A DNA stretch of 39,384 bases from an uncultured Prevotellaceae bacterium (GTDB taxonomy: Bacteria; Bacteroidota; Bacteroidia; Bacteroidales; Bacteroidaceae). Location of the stretch: the NCBI GenBank assembly GCA_902786665.1, contig CADADN010000039.1, positions 22,110 through 61,493 on the forward strand. Reading direction: 5' to 3'. The notes below the pieces were generated by a model. The model searched no databases, was not told the origin of the DNA, and was given only the letters and a program-made list of their open reading frames with translations. The translations under genes and the position numbers were made by a program. Within the stretch, counting starts at the first letter, position 1, and each line of letters starts with the position of its first letter. This document shows, piece after piece, positions 19,028 to 27,540 of the stretch.

Positions 19028-19079
19028 TTTCTTTATATCAACTTGACTTTTCTATGATTATGAAGTAAATAAAGACACA

Positions 19080-19604
19080 ATGAAACATTTAAACCTAATG
19101 ACTTTTATTATTCTGATGTTGCAGACAATGTCTGCATATGCACAGATGACAGATGGCGGTGAGGAACAGAATGGAGAAGAAACATTGTACCTTTATACCA
19201 ATTCCTCCTCTGAAGCCATGGTTTATTCGCTTGATGATATTAAGTGTATTACGTTCGGTGACAAAGGTGTTCAAATATGGAGTACCCTCTGGCCTACAGA
19301 ATATGCCTATTCAACCTCCCCCGTTCTTTCATTAAGCAAAAGGAAAAATGAACCAGACAATATTAATCTTGCATATTATGAAGCAAATGTAATTACATTT
19401 GACAAGGAAAATACCACTTTGGTGGTAAAAGCCAATAGCAACCCTCTTGTGGTGAAAGTGTTTGACCTACGAGGACATATTTTAATAAATAAGACGTTTT
19501 TTTCATCCGTCTGCAATTTATCGTTAACGGATGTCTCCTCTGGTATTTATATTGTTATGGTTGTTTGCGGAAACCGTGTCTTCTCTCAAAAAATAACAAA
19601 ATAG
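19080..19604 (+). CDS. Secreted protein with type IX secretion-like C-terminal tail
   Basis: The 174-aa product has a signal peptide (ending MSAYAQ), a central part of about 85 residues with no recognised domain, and a C-terminus that looks like a T9SS type A sorting domain: VVKVFDLRGHILINK, then LTDVSSGIYIVMV and a final SQKITK. This would send it through the outer membrane to the surface. Its body is very short for a T9SS cargo, so it may be a truncated gene or a small surface factor. The next gene starts 12 nt downstream, suggesting co-transcription. The ~285-nt leader holds the structured RNA. Confidence 0.6.
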   Translation: MKHLNLMTFIILMLQTMSAYAQMTDGGEEQNGEETLYLYTNSSSEAMVYSLDDIKCITFGDKGVQIWSTLWPTEYAYSTSPVLSLSKRKNEPDNINLAYYEANVITFDKENTTLVVKANSNPLVVKVFDLRGHILINKTFFSSVCNLSLTDVSSGIYIVMVVCGNRVFSQKITK

Positions 19605-19616
19605 TGCTTGTAGTCC

Positions 19617-22600
19617 ATGAAAAAGTTGTTTCTATTCATAATATTTTTGATATGCACATTGCAAGGTATGTCTCAAAATATCTTTGATATCTACTATGAA
19701 GGAGAAGTTGTAGAGAGTATCCCTGTGGGGGATGTGGATAGTATCAATGTTTCAAGTGACGATGAAAATCGAAGACTTGTAAATTTTTACAGGAATGGTG
19801 AAATATTTCTCAACTACGACTCTGAAGTTGTAGACAGTATTATTGTCAACAATTCAGGTGTTGAACCTCTTTCCTTTATAGGCATTGTTGGTTTCAATCA
19901 AGAACTCTATGTGAAAAATATAGGTGTGCTATCACCAACGACTTCTTCTCAATATAAGACATTTGTCAATAATCTAACCAAAAAGGATGGTTCTTTGCTT
20001 TACTATGCGGAAGATTGTGCACTCAATATGATTGAAAACTATTCTTTCCCACCAACTATTAAAAATATCAATCTCATCACTTTCACCGATGGTTTGGATC
20101 AAGGTTCGCTAATGATGAATTCCAACTATGCTAATGAAGATGACTACCTCAATGCATTGAGCCATCGAATCGCCAATACATTTATTGAAAGCAGACCTCT
20201 AACAGCCTATTCTTTAGGACTATTGGGTAAAGATGTATACGATCATGGGAAGTTTATGAAAAATCTCAAAAAACTAGCTTCCAAACCAGATAATGCCATA
20301 GAGGTGAATAGTATGAATGATGTGAATGACAAACTACAAGATATTGCCAATCAGATTGTTAGCATTAATAGCCGACAAACAGTTAGTCTAAAGATTCCAG
20401 GAGTAAGCGATGGGACAATCGTTCGCTTTATTTTCGACGATGCCAGTCCCCAAAATAGCCAAATGTATATTGAGGGGACATTAAATCTTCAAGAACGCTC
20501 CCTAAACAGCGTCATCTATAATGGTATCACAGCCCCTAGTGGCAGTTTCATTCAAGGTACACAAGATGGTATCTTCATTGTTTTTACATTTACAGGGCTT
20601 CAGAGAGCTGATGGGAATGGACTGATTCCCACAAACAACATCCGACAATACAATATGCCACCGAATTCCACGTCGTGGCAAATCAATTCTGAATTCAAAC
20701 CTTCAAGTAATACACTAACCACAACCACTCACTCAAGTACTGCTATTTTATTAGTACTCGATTGTTCAAGTTCATTAGGGCAAGATTTTTCCAAAATGAA
20801 GCAATATGCCCAAAATTTCATCAATAAAGTAGCTGATAATGCTGCCCCATTTGATGTATCGCCACCGGCCAATGTCAAAGCATCACTTGATGATGAACAA
20901 CTTGCTGTAAATGTGTCATGGGATGTGGTTAAGAACGCAGAAAGTTACTCTGTTTGGCGCTGTAACAAAAGAAATGGTACATTCAATATGTTGAAAAGTG
21001 GAATTACTTCAAATTCTTGGACAGATGAGTTGCCTCTGAATGATAATTATTATATAGTGTATGCCTTTGGGAAAGGGTTTACAAGTACTGCAAGCAATGT
21101 GTCAAATGGTGTAAGTTGCTATTTGGAACCACCCGCTAATTTGTATGCGACACTTTCTGTGGTAGATAGTGTCCTTGGTATCTATGTGACATGGGATTCT
21201 GTGAAATATGCAAAGTGTTATTCTGTCTATCGAAGTCACAATAATAGTAATTCATACTCTTTGATTGCTGACAGTGTCACAGCCAATGGTTGGACTGATT
21301 TGTCTCCACTCTCAGGAGTAAATTATTATAAAGTTCTTGCAAGAAATCGCAATTTTATAAGTCCTTTAAGTGTTTGTTTTGGATTGGACTACATAATGCC
21401 TTCACCACAAAATCTGTCGGCAAAGATTGAAGAGGTGGATTCTAGTCTCTCCATCAAATTGGTATGGGATTCGGTTGCATATGCACAATTCTATACAGTT
21501 TATCGAAGTAAAAATAATTCAAGTTATTCTTTCTCACAAATTGCAGATAGCATCACAACCTCTTCATGGATGGATGGCTCACCACTTGAAGGATATAATT
21601 ACTACAAGATAAAGGCAAATGGTTATGGATTAAGTAGCTCCTATAGTGATTATGCAATTGTTAATTGTAAGTTGGAATCTCCCACCAACGTAAAAGCATC
21701 ATTGGATGATGAGGATTTTGTCATCAATGTGACATGGGATGCTGTCAGCCATGCAGAATATTATGCAATTTATCGTAGCAGCTCGTCATCTGGTTCATTC
21801 TCTATGGTAGCCGATAGCATCACTTCCACTTCTTGGACAGACAAAACACCGCTCAGTGGCTACAATTACTACAGGGTTTATGCCAAGAACCATGGTATAA
21901 CAAGCAATGCCAGCAACTCTTCAAACTTTGTGAATTACACATTGGCAGTTCCCACTAACGTACAAGCGTCAATGGATGATGAGGATTTTGCCATTAATGT
22001 ATCGTGGGATGCCGTCAACTATGCAGAATGTTATGCCGTTTATCGTAGCAAATCGTCGTATGGTTCATTCTCTATGGTAGTCGATAGTATCACTTCCACT
22101 TCTTGGACAGACAAGACACCGCTCAGTGGCTACAATTACTACAGGGTTTATGCCAAGAGCCATGGTATAACAAGCAATGCCAGTAACTCTTCAAACTTTG
22201 TGAATTACACATTGGCAGTTCCCACTAACGTACAAGCCTCATTGGACGAAGAGGATTTTGTCATCAATGTGTCGTGGGATGCCGTCAACCATGCAGAATT
22301 TTATGCCGTTTATCGCAGCAAATCATCATCAGGGTCATTTACAATGGTAGCCGACAGCATCACCTCTACTTCCTGGACAGATAAGGCACCGCTCAATGGA
22401 TACAATTACTACAAAGTTTATTCCAAGGGTCATGGAATAATAAGCAACGCCAGCAACTGTTCAAACAATGTCAATTATACTTTGTCGGCTCCCACCCATG
22501 TACAAGCAACATTGGACGAGGAGGATTTTGTCATCAATGTGTCGTGGGATGCCGTCAACCATGCAGAATTTTATGCCGTTTATCGTAGCAAATCATCATC

Positions 22601-24509
22601 AGGGTCATTTGCAATGGTAGCCGACAGCATCACCTCTACTGCCTGGACAGACAAGGCACCGCTCAGTGGCAATAATTATTACAAAGTATATGCTATGAGC
22701 CATGGGATTACAAGTGGTGTCAGCAATCCTTCAAACAATATCAATTACTCTTTAGAAGTTCCCACCAACGTCAAAGCTTCATTGGATGAAGAAGAATTCG
22801 TCATTAATGTGAATTGGGATGCTGTTTGGCATGCAGAATGTTATGCTGTTTATCGTAGTAGCTCGTCATCTGGGGCATTTTCCATAGTAGCCGACAGCAT
22901 CGCCTCCACTTCATGGATAGACAAGACACCGTTCAAAGGTTACAATTATTACAAAGTTTACGCCAAGGGGCATGGGACAACAAGCGTTGCTAGCAATTCT
23001 TCAAACTCTGTCAATTACACTATAGCAGCTCCCTCTAACGTCAAGGCCTCATTGGATGATGAGGATTTTGTCATCAGTGTGTCTTGGGATGCCGTCAACC
23101 ATGCAGAATGTTATGCCGTCTATCGCAGCAAATCGTCATCAGGGTCATTTACAATGGTAGCCGACAGCATCACTTCCACTACCTGGACCGACAAGGCTCC
23201 GCTCAAAGGATACAATTATTACAAAGTATATGCCAAGAGCCATGGAATAACAAGCAATGCCAGCTATTCTTCAAACTCAGTCAATTATACCATCTCTGCT
23301 CCCTCTAATGTCAAGGCTGCATTGGATGAAGAGACTTTTGTTATTAATGTGACGTGGAATGCCGTTAACCATGCAGAATGTTATGCCGTTTATCGCAGCA
23401 AATCGTCATCAGGGTCATTTGCAATGGTAGCAGATAGCATCACCTCCACTGCCTGGACTGACAAGACTCCGCTTAATGGTTATAACTACTACAGGGTGTA
23501 TGCCAAGAGCCATGGGATAACAAGTGCCAGTGACATATCAAATAATGTTTATTATACCATTGATGTCCCGAAAAATGTTTATGCTTCATTGGATAATAAC
23601 AATAACGTCGTTCGTGTTGGATGGGATTCTGTCAGCCATGCAGAGTATTATGCTGTATATCGCTCTCGTTATTTGAACAGCACATATGAACTGATAGCCG
23701 ATAGTGTCACTTCCAATAAATGGACAGATAGTGCTCCTCTTATTTGTAATTATTACAAGGTAAAGGCAAAAACTCATGGGATAGAAAGCAATTTTAGCAT
23801 TGCATCCAATGAGGTAATGCTTTCTATAGGTAGGACATTCAAAGTGAATGGTGTCAATTTTAAAATGATTAATGTAGATGGAGGAACATTCCAAATGGGG
23901 TCAACCACTGGCGATAGCGATGAAAAGCCGCTACATATAGTTACACTTTCAGATTATTATATAGGGGAGACGGAGGTGACACAAGAACTATGGATGGCCG
24001 TGATGGGGAACAACCCTTCTTCTTTCTCTGGGACAAATCTCCCTGTGGAAAATGTTAGTTGGGAAGATTGTCAGACGTTTATCAACAAATTAAACCAATT
24101 GACAGGATTGTTATTCCGTCTTCCCTCAGAGGCGGAATGGGAATTCGCAGCCATTGGTGGTGCCAAGAGTGAGGGTTACAATTATAGTGGAAGCAATAAT
24201 ATAACAGAGGCAGCATGGTATAATTCCAATAGCTATTACAGAACACAGGAGGTTGGTAAAACAATATCCAACGAATTGGGTATTTTTGATATGAGCGGCA
24301 ATGTAAAAGAATGGTGCCAAGACTGGTATGGTTCATACAATAACAGCGAGCAAACCAACCCAACGGGGGCTTCATCTGGTTCCAATCGTGTAGAACGCGG
24401 AGGAAGTTGGAACGACAGTCCAAAAAACTGTCGTGTGCGAAACCGAGATTATGACAATCCTGCCGCAAAGAAAAACAACGTTGGTTTAAGAATTGCATTG
24501 AGCAGATAG
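19617..24509 (+). CDS. Giant surface protein: vWA-like region, 11 FN3 repeats, SUMF1-type domain
   Basis: The 1630-aa product starts with a signal peptide (ending LQGMSQ). Two short VDSI-containing strand repeats come next, then a vWA-like region (about 85-260) with ITFTDGLDQGS and a MIDAS-like DCSSS at 382-386. Eleven fibronectin-III-like repeats of about 90 residues fill about 415-1404, and a C-terminal FGE-sulfatase/SUMF1-type domain fills 1405-1630 (GGTFQMGS, LPSEAEWEFAA, RVERGGSWNDS). The catalytic cysteine pair of true formylglycine enzymes is not apparent, so the domain probably binds ligands. Repeats 4-10 are nearly identical. An adhesin-like or ligand-binding role on the cell surface is inferred. 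The gene is AT-rich compared with its flanks. Confidence 0.75.
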   Translation: MKKLFLFIIFLICTLQGMSQNIFDIYYEGEVVESIPVGDVDSINVSSDDENRRLVNFYRNGEIFLNYDSEVVDSIIVNNSGVEPLSFIGIVGFNQELYVKNIGVLSPTTSSQYKTFVNNLTKKDGSLLYYAEDCALNMIENYSFPPTIKNINLITFTDGLDQGSLMMNSNYANEDDYLNALSHRIANTFIESRPLTAYSLGLLGKDVYDHGKFMKNLKKLASKPDNAIEVNSMNDVNDKLQDIANQIVSINSRQTVSLKIPGVSDGTIVRFIFDDASPQNSQMYIEGTLNLQERSLNSVIYNGITAPSGSFIQGTQDGIFIVFTFTGLQRADGNGLIPTNNIRQYNMPPNSTSWQINSEFKPSSNTLTTTTHSSTAILLVLDCSSSLGQDFSKMKQYAQNFINKVADNAAPFDVSPPANVKASLDDEQLAVNVSWDVVKNAESYSVWRCNKRNGTFNMLKSGITSNSWTDELPLNDNYYIVYAFGKGFTSTASNVSNGVSCYLEPPANLYATLSVVDSVLGIYVTWDSVKYAKCYSVYRSHNNSNSYSLIADSVTANGWTDLSPLSGVNYYKVLARNRNFISPLSVCFGLDYIMPSPQNLSAKIEEVDSSLSIKLVWDSVAYAQFYTVYRSKNNSSYSFSQIADSITTSSWMDGSPLEGYNYYKIKANGYGLSSSYSDYAIVNCKLESPTNVKASLDDEDFVINVTWDAVSHAEYYAIYRSSSSSGSFSMVADSITSTSWTDKTPLSGYNYYRVYAKNHGITSNASNSSNFVNYTLAVPTNVQASMDDEDFAINVSWDAVNYAECYAVYRSKSSYGSFSMVVDSITSTSWTDKTPLSGYNYYRVYAKSHGITSNASNSSNFVNYTLAVPTNVQASLDEEDFVINVSWDAVNHAEFYAVYRSKSSSGSFTMVADSITSTSWTDKAPLNGYNYYKVYSKGHGIISNASNCSNNVNYTLSAPTHVQATLDEEDFVINVSWDAVNHAEFYAVYRSKSSSGSFAMVADSITSTAWTDKAPLSGNNYYKVYAMSHGITSGVSNPSNNINYSLEVPTNVKASLDEEEFVINVNWDAVWHAECYAVYRSSSSSGAFSIVADSIASTSWIDKTPFKGYNYYKVYAKGHGTTSVASNSSNSVNYTIAAPSNVKASLDDEDFVISVSWDAVNHAECYAVYRSKSSSGSFTMVADSITSTTWTDKAPLKGYNYYKVYAKSHGITSNASYSSNSVNYTISAPSNVKAALDEETFVINVTWNAVNHAECYAVYRSKSSSGSFAMVADSITSTAWTDKTPLNGYNYYRVYAKSHGITSASDISNNVYYTIDVPKNVYASLDNNNNVVRVGWDSVSHAEYYAVYRSRYLNSTYELIADSVTSNKWTDSAPLICNYYKVKAKTHGIESNFSIASNEVMLSIGRTFKVNGVNFKMINVDGGTFQMGSTTGDSDEKPLHIVTLSDYYIGETEVTQELWMAVMGNNPSSFSGTNLPVENVSWEDCQTFINKLNQLTGLLFRLPSEAEWEFAAIGGAKSEGYNYSGSNNITEAAWYNSNSYYRTQEVGKTISNELGIFDMSGNVKEWCQDWYGSYNNSEQTNPTGASSGSNRVERGGSWNDSPKNCRVRNRDYDNPAAKKNNVGLRIALSR
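21679..23565 (+). repeat. 270-bp tandem repeat array inside the giant surface gene
   Basis: Seven consecutive 270-bp units begin near 21679, 21949, 22219, 22489, 22759, 23029 and 23299. Each encodes one 90-residue FN3 module of the pattern NVxASLDxExFxINVxWDA. Long stretches are identical at DNA level, for example TCGTGGGATGCCGTCAACCA in units 6 and 7. Flanking modules (1-3 and 11) are clearly diverged. High internal identity implies recent duplication or gene conversion. Confidence 0.85.
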
Positions 24510-24537
24510 CCATTTATAATATTAAAGACAAATTAAT

Positions 24538-26268
24538 ATGAAAAGATTAGTAACAGTATTTTTATCATTATGTGTTTTTTCCGTTTCTTATGGATTGGTA
24601 TTTACAGTAGACAAAATCACTTATACTACTTTGGATGATAGTTCTGTTAAAGTAACAGGTTTCAGTTTTTCTCTTGTTGATGTTGTTATTCCTTCTGAAG
24701 TAACATATCAAAACGTAATTTACCAAGTAAAAGAAATTGGAAATCGTGGATTAGTTGGATATAAAAACAGTTCAAGTTCAAAGATGGAAACACTTGTCAT
24801 TTCTGAAGGAATTGAAAAAATAGGATTACGAGGTGTAAATAGTAATAGCAAATTAAAAAGTGTTACTTTACCCAATTCATTAATAGAGATTGGAGCTAAC
24901 GCCTTCAGTAGTCTTTCTTCTTTAATGGTAGTAGATTTTCCAAATGGAAGCAACCTTAAAACGATTGGTGATGAAGCTTTTTATAATTGTGCGAAGTTGG
25001 AAACTTTTTCTATTCCTTCTTCTGTAGAATATATTGGTGAAAAAGCATTTAGGAGTGATAAAAAACTAAATTCAATTATAATAATACCTGAAAATGTTTC
25101 TGTTATTCCATTTCACTGTTTTTATGGATGTTCATCCTTAAGCACCGTTGTCCTTCATGATCACATCTCACGAATTGAAGAACGTGCTTTTGACGGGTGC
25201 ACAGCACTTGAAAATATTGATACGGAATTTTTAGAAACAGTGGATTATATCGGCCCATTAGCATTTTCTTATGTCCCTGGAATAAGACATTTGGTTTTAA
25301 GTGGAAAACTTGGAACTATCAGTGCTTCGTGTTTTCATGATTGTAAAAATTTGGAATATGTATGGTTAAAGGAGGGAATAACCTCTGTGTCCTTGCATGC
25401 TTTTGGCTCATGTAGAAATTTGAAGTATATAGTATTGCCATCTTCTCTTGAAACCGTTGGAGCTGGTGCATTTGGTGAAAACACGGCTTTGTTAGATTAT
25501 GTAGATCATGATCCAAGAACATTCTTTTTTTTGGCAGAAACTCCATTTTCCATCGAACACGTGCCAACAACAGATGGAGGTAATGCATATCCTTCGTTGG
25601 GGAAAATAGTTGCTGGCGACAAATTATATGTAAAGGAGTCTGCTATGGAGGCCTATAAAACAAAATGGAAATCTTATAAAAAAAATATTGATTATATGAT
25701 TCCATTTAATGCTGACCTTACCTATTCGACTAATTATCGTGAATTTGATATGGATTTTCATATTACGGCAATAAATGGGAACAAACCATTTGTAGCGACC
25801 TGTTTTAAAGAGAATTCCGTAACTTTCACAAGTCTTGATGATTATATCGTACCAGCGGAAACAGGTGTTGTGATTCGTAAGATTTCTGATGAAAATACAT
25901 GGTTTCAAATCGCAGAACTGCAGGATAATACGTTGTCTATGAATAATTATCTAAAGGGTGTTACTTATTCAGAGATGCTAACTCCTACTACAGATGATGG
26001 AGATGTAAATTATGTTCTCTATAATGGGGTGTTCTGTCAATTCAGTAACGCTGGTATGTTTGGCGATCATAAAGCTTTCTTACAATTGCCCTCACAAACA
26101 GCGGGTGTGTCATTATCATTCAATTTCGACAACGATTCTGATGGGATTATTGAGTTGAATCATCAATCTGATAGAAATGACACCATATATAATATAAACG
26201 GTGTACGTATATTAAATCCCCAAAAAGGGTTGTATATCAAAAATGGCAAAAAAATCATTATAAAATAA
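24538..26268 (+). CDS. BspA-like leucine-rich-repeat surface protein
   Basis: The 576-aa product has a signal peptide (ending VFSVSYG) and about ten LRR_5/BspA repeats of 22-25 residues at roughly 83-325, of the form LxxVTLPNSLxEIGxNAFxxC. A unique region of about 220 residues follows, then a C-terminal tail YNINGVRILNPQKGLYIKNGKK, common at the ends of Prevotella secreted proteins and resembling a short T9SS sorting tail. BspA proteins bind host matrix proteins in oral Bacteroidetes; binding here is unknown. It lies 28 nt after the FN3 gene, and a 62-aa ORF starts 8 nt after its stop. Confidence 0.8.
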   Translation: MKRLVTVFLSLCVFSVSYGLVFTVDKITYTTLDDSSVKVTGFSFSLVDVVIPSEVTYQNVIYQVKEIGNRGLVGYKNSSSSKMETLVISEGIEKIGLRGVNSNSKLKSVTLPNSLIEIGANAFSSLSSLMVVDFPNGSNLKTIGDEAFYNCAKLETFSIPSSVEYIGEKAFRSDKKLNSIIIIPENVSVIPFHCFYGCSSLSTVVLHDHISRIEERAFDGCTALENIDTEFLETVDYIGPLAFSYVPGIRHLVLSGKLGTISASCFHDCKNLEYVWLKEGITSVSLHAFGSCRNLKYIVLPSSLETVGAGAFGENTALLDYVDHDPRTFFFLAETPFSIEHVPTTDGGNAYPSLGKIVAGDKLYVKESAMEAYKTKWKSYKKNIDYMIPFNADLTYSTNYREFDMDFHITAINGNKPFVATCFKENSVTFTSLDDYIVPAETGVVIRKISDENTWFQIAELQDNTLSMNNYLKGVTYSEMLTPTTDDGDVNYVLYNGVFCQFSNAGMFGDHKAFLQLPSQTAGVSLSFNFDNDSDGIIELNHQSDRNDTIYNINGVRILNPQKGLYIKNGKKIIIK

Positions 26269-26276
26269 CCGAAGCG

Positions 26277-26465
26277 ATGAAAAGGAAGTATATTAAACCA
26301 AAAATAACATTGGATAATTTGGCAACAAATATCATCATGGATACTTTTTCACTGCCCAATACAGGGTTAATAAATGACCCAAGCCTAGGACAGGCAAATG
26401 ATTTTGATTTTGATGAAGATGATGACAATAATCCTTCTATTAACATTTGGGATAAAGATTTGTAG
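26277..26465 (+). CDS. 62-aa acidic peptide coupled to the LRR gene
   Basis: This small ORF begins 8 nt after the LRR stop. The N-terminus is basic (MKRKYIKPKITLDN), the middle hydrophobic (ATNIIMDTFSLP), and the C-terminus strongly acidic (DFDFDEDDDNN). There is no signal peptide and no known domain. The KYxxPxI start resembles the N-termini of many short Bacteroidetes ORFs and, loosely, the YxxP motif of RiPP leaders. No modifying enzyme or exporter is nearby, so a RiPP role is only a hypothesis. Tight coupling to the LRR gene is the best evidence that it is translated. Confidence 0.6.
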   Translation: MKRKYIKPKITLDNLATNIIMDTFSLPNTGLINDPSLGQANDFDFDEDDDNNPSINIWDKDL

Positions 26466-26919
26466 TTTTCTGCTCTATGAATCATTGGAAGATTGGAGAT
26501 TTTGAACCAGGGTGTCGAAGATTTTGATGTTTTATAGTGGAAAGAGACAATAAAGAGGTGTGACGCTGAAAGGACGCGTAGCCTCCTACATGCCTCCTCT
26601 GCCTATAGGCTTTTTAAAACATCTATCAAGAGGATGCCACTATTCTCATAGTGCTCAGTCGTCATTCGTATTTGTTCTTAATAGAGTGATATTCATCGGA
26701 AGCCAACGGTCGGCAGACGCAGGGAATTGGAAATCGATGGGCGAAGCTGGAGTCAAAACCAATTGCTGTTTGGCTCTTCTGCTTCGGCCGTCGATTTGTT
26801 TTTCCGACCCAGCTCAGCACCAGTTTGAACAATGACTGAGAGAGTTGTCTTCAGGATGAGAATCTTCAACATTTTTTTAATTTTTTTCAAGTACGCATCA
26901 AATCTGCGCACTTTCCGCC
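26466..26919. other. Gene-poor intergenic stretch
   Basis: No convincing gene. A 91-codon frame at 26560-26835 runs through the long hairpin at 26708-26809 and has no family resemblance, so it is treated as spurious. The hairpin is listed separately. Confidence 0.5.
26708..26809 (+). ncRNA. Candidate structured RNA or terminator hairpin
   Basis: A 17-bp stem, AAATCGATGGGCGAAGC (26731-26747) with 26781-26797, has one G-U pair and one mismatch. It is enclosed by GGTCGG (26708-26713) with CCGACC (26804-26809) and contains GAGTC with GGCTC (5 bp) in the loop. TTTGTTTTT (26795-26803) directly follows the main stem. It may end transcripts from the LRR operon, or be a folded dispersed repeat. Confidence 0.45.
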
Positions 26920-26927
26920 TACCTTTG
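26920..26927 (+). promoter_or_regulatory. Candidate -7 promoter box for the 69-aa ORF
   Basis: TACCTTTG lies 72 nt upstream of ATG 26992. The same box, with the same surrounding GCCTACCTTTGCATC, occurs at 39370-39384. Confidence 0.55.
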
Positions 26928-26991
26928 CATCAGAAAACAAAAACAAAGGGATTTTAAACATCCAAGCGTTCTTTAAAAAGTGACTTGAGAC

Positions 26992-27201
26992 ATGGCAAAG
27001 CTTCATGTTGAAAGTGACGACCTGAAGATCTTGGCTCGTAGACGTGAGATCAAGGTGAATGAGCGAAGGAAGATGCTCCGTATGCCAAAAGGTGCTGTTG
27101 TCGGCCTTAAGACATGGGGTAGGATAAACTTCCTTACTCATCATCGAGGCTGGACCCTGATTGTGGTAAAGAAGCACCGGCGGGGTACTGTCAACGATTG
27201 A
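26992..27201 (+). CDS. Small basic protein of unknown function (69 aa)
   Basis: The frame starts with ATG downstream of a clear promoter box. The product is basic (many R and K) and contains RRREIKVNERRKMLRMP, GAVVGLKTWGRINF and a hydrophobic WTLIVV near the end. No family is recognised. Its balanced composition and promoter argue for a real gene; its small size and isolation argue against. A longer frame on the other strand (26887-27177) is probably its shadow. Confidence 0.45.
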   Translation: MAKLHVESDDLKILARRREIKVNERRKMLRMPKGAVVGLKTWGRINFLTHHRGWTLIVVKKHRRGTVND

Positions 27202-27456
27202 GGCAGGTCGTTACCTTGAGGATGGGACTTCCGGGATGGGAGCCGCCTCGCAGATTTTCCCGCTTGAAATGACAGGCGGATGCAGGATGTGAAAAGACGG
27301 TATGGTTCCAGAATGGAATTATTGATGATGCAGTCCGACTACCAATAAAATGGTGTTCGGGCTGTCTTGTTTTTGTCATTTTTTCCTGTTTCACCTTATG
27401 GATGTCCTGCCAATAAAAAAGATGCTCAAATGCTTGTGATATTCAAAATTAGTTCG
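27202..27456. other. Intergenic stretch before the zinc-ribbon gene
   Basis: No gene is seen in 27202-27540. CCGCCT (27243-27248) can pair with AGGCGG (27274-27279), and a TTCCA-GAA-TGGAA mini-hairpin lies near 27305-27320. The 3' part holds the promoter of the next gene. Confidence 0.4.
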
Positions 27457-27464
27457 TATTTTTG
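27433..27464 (+). promoter_or_regulatory. Promoter of the zinc-ribbon gene
   Basis: CTTG at 27433-27436 lies 20 nt before TATTTTTG (27457-27464), a fair match to TTTG-N20-TAnnTTTG. The predicted leader is about 70 nt. Confidence 0.6.
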
Positions 27465-27540
27465 CAACTTACTTATGGTCGTTAATTTGAATGAAAAACA
27501 AATCCAAATAAATACCACAAATCAATAAAAACACGATATC

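Noticed and set aside
26560-26835. 91-codon ORF
   Set aside because: It overlaps the long hairpin, has no family or promoter, and its composition looks non-coding.
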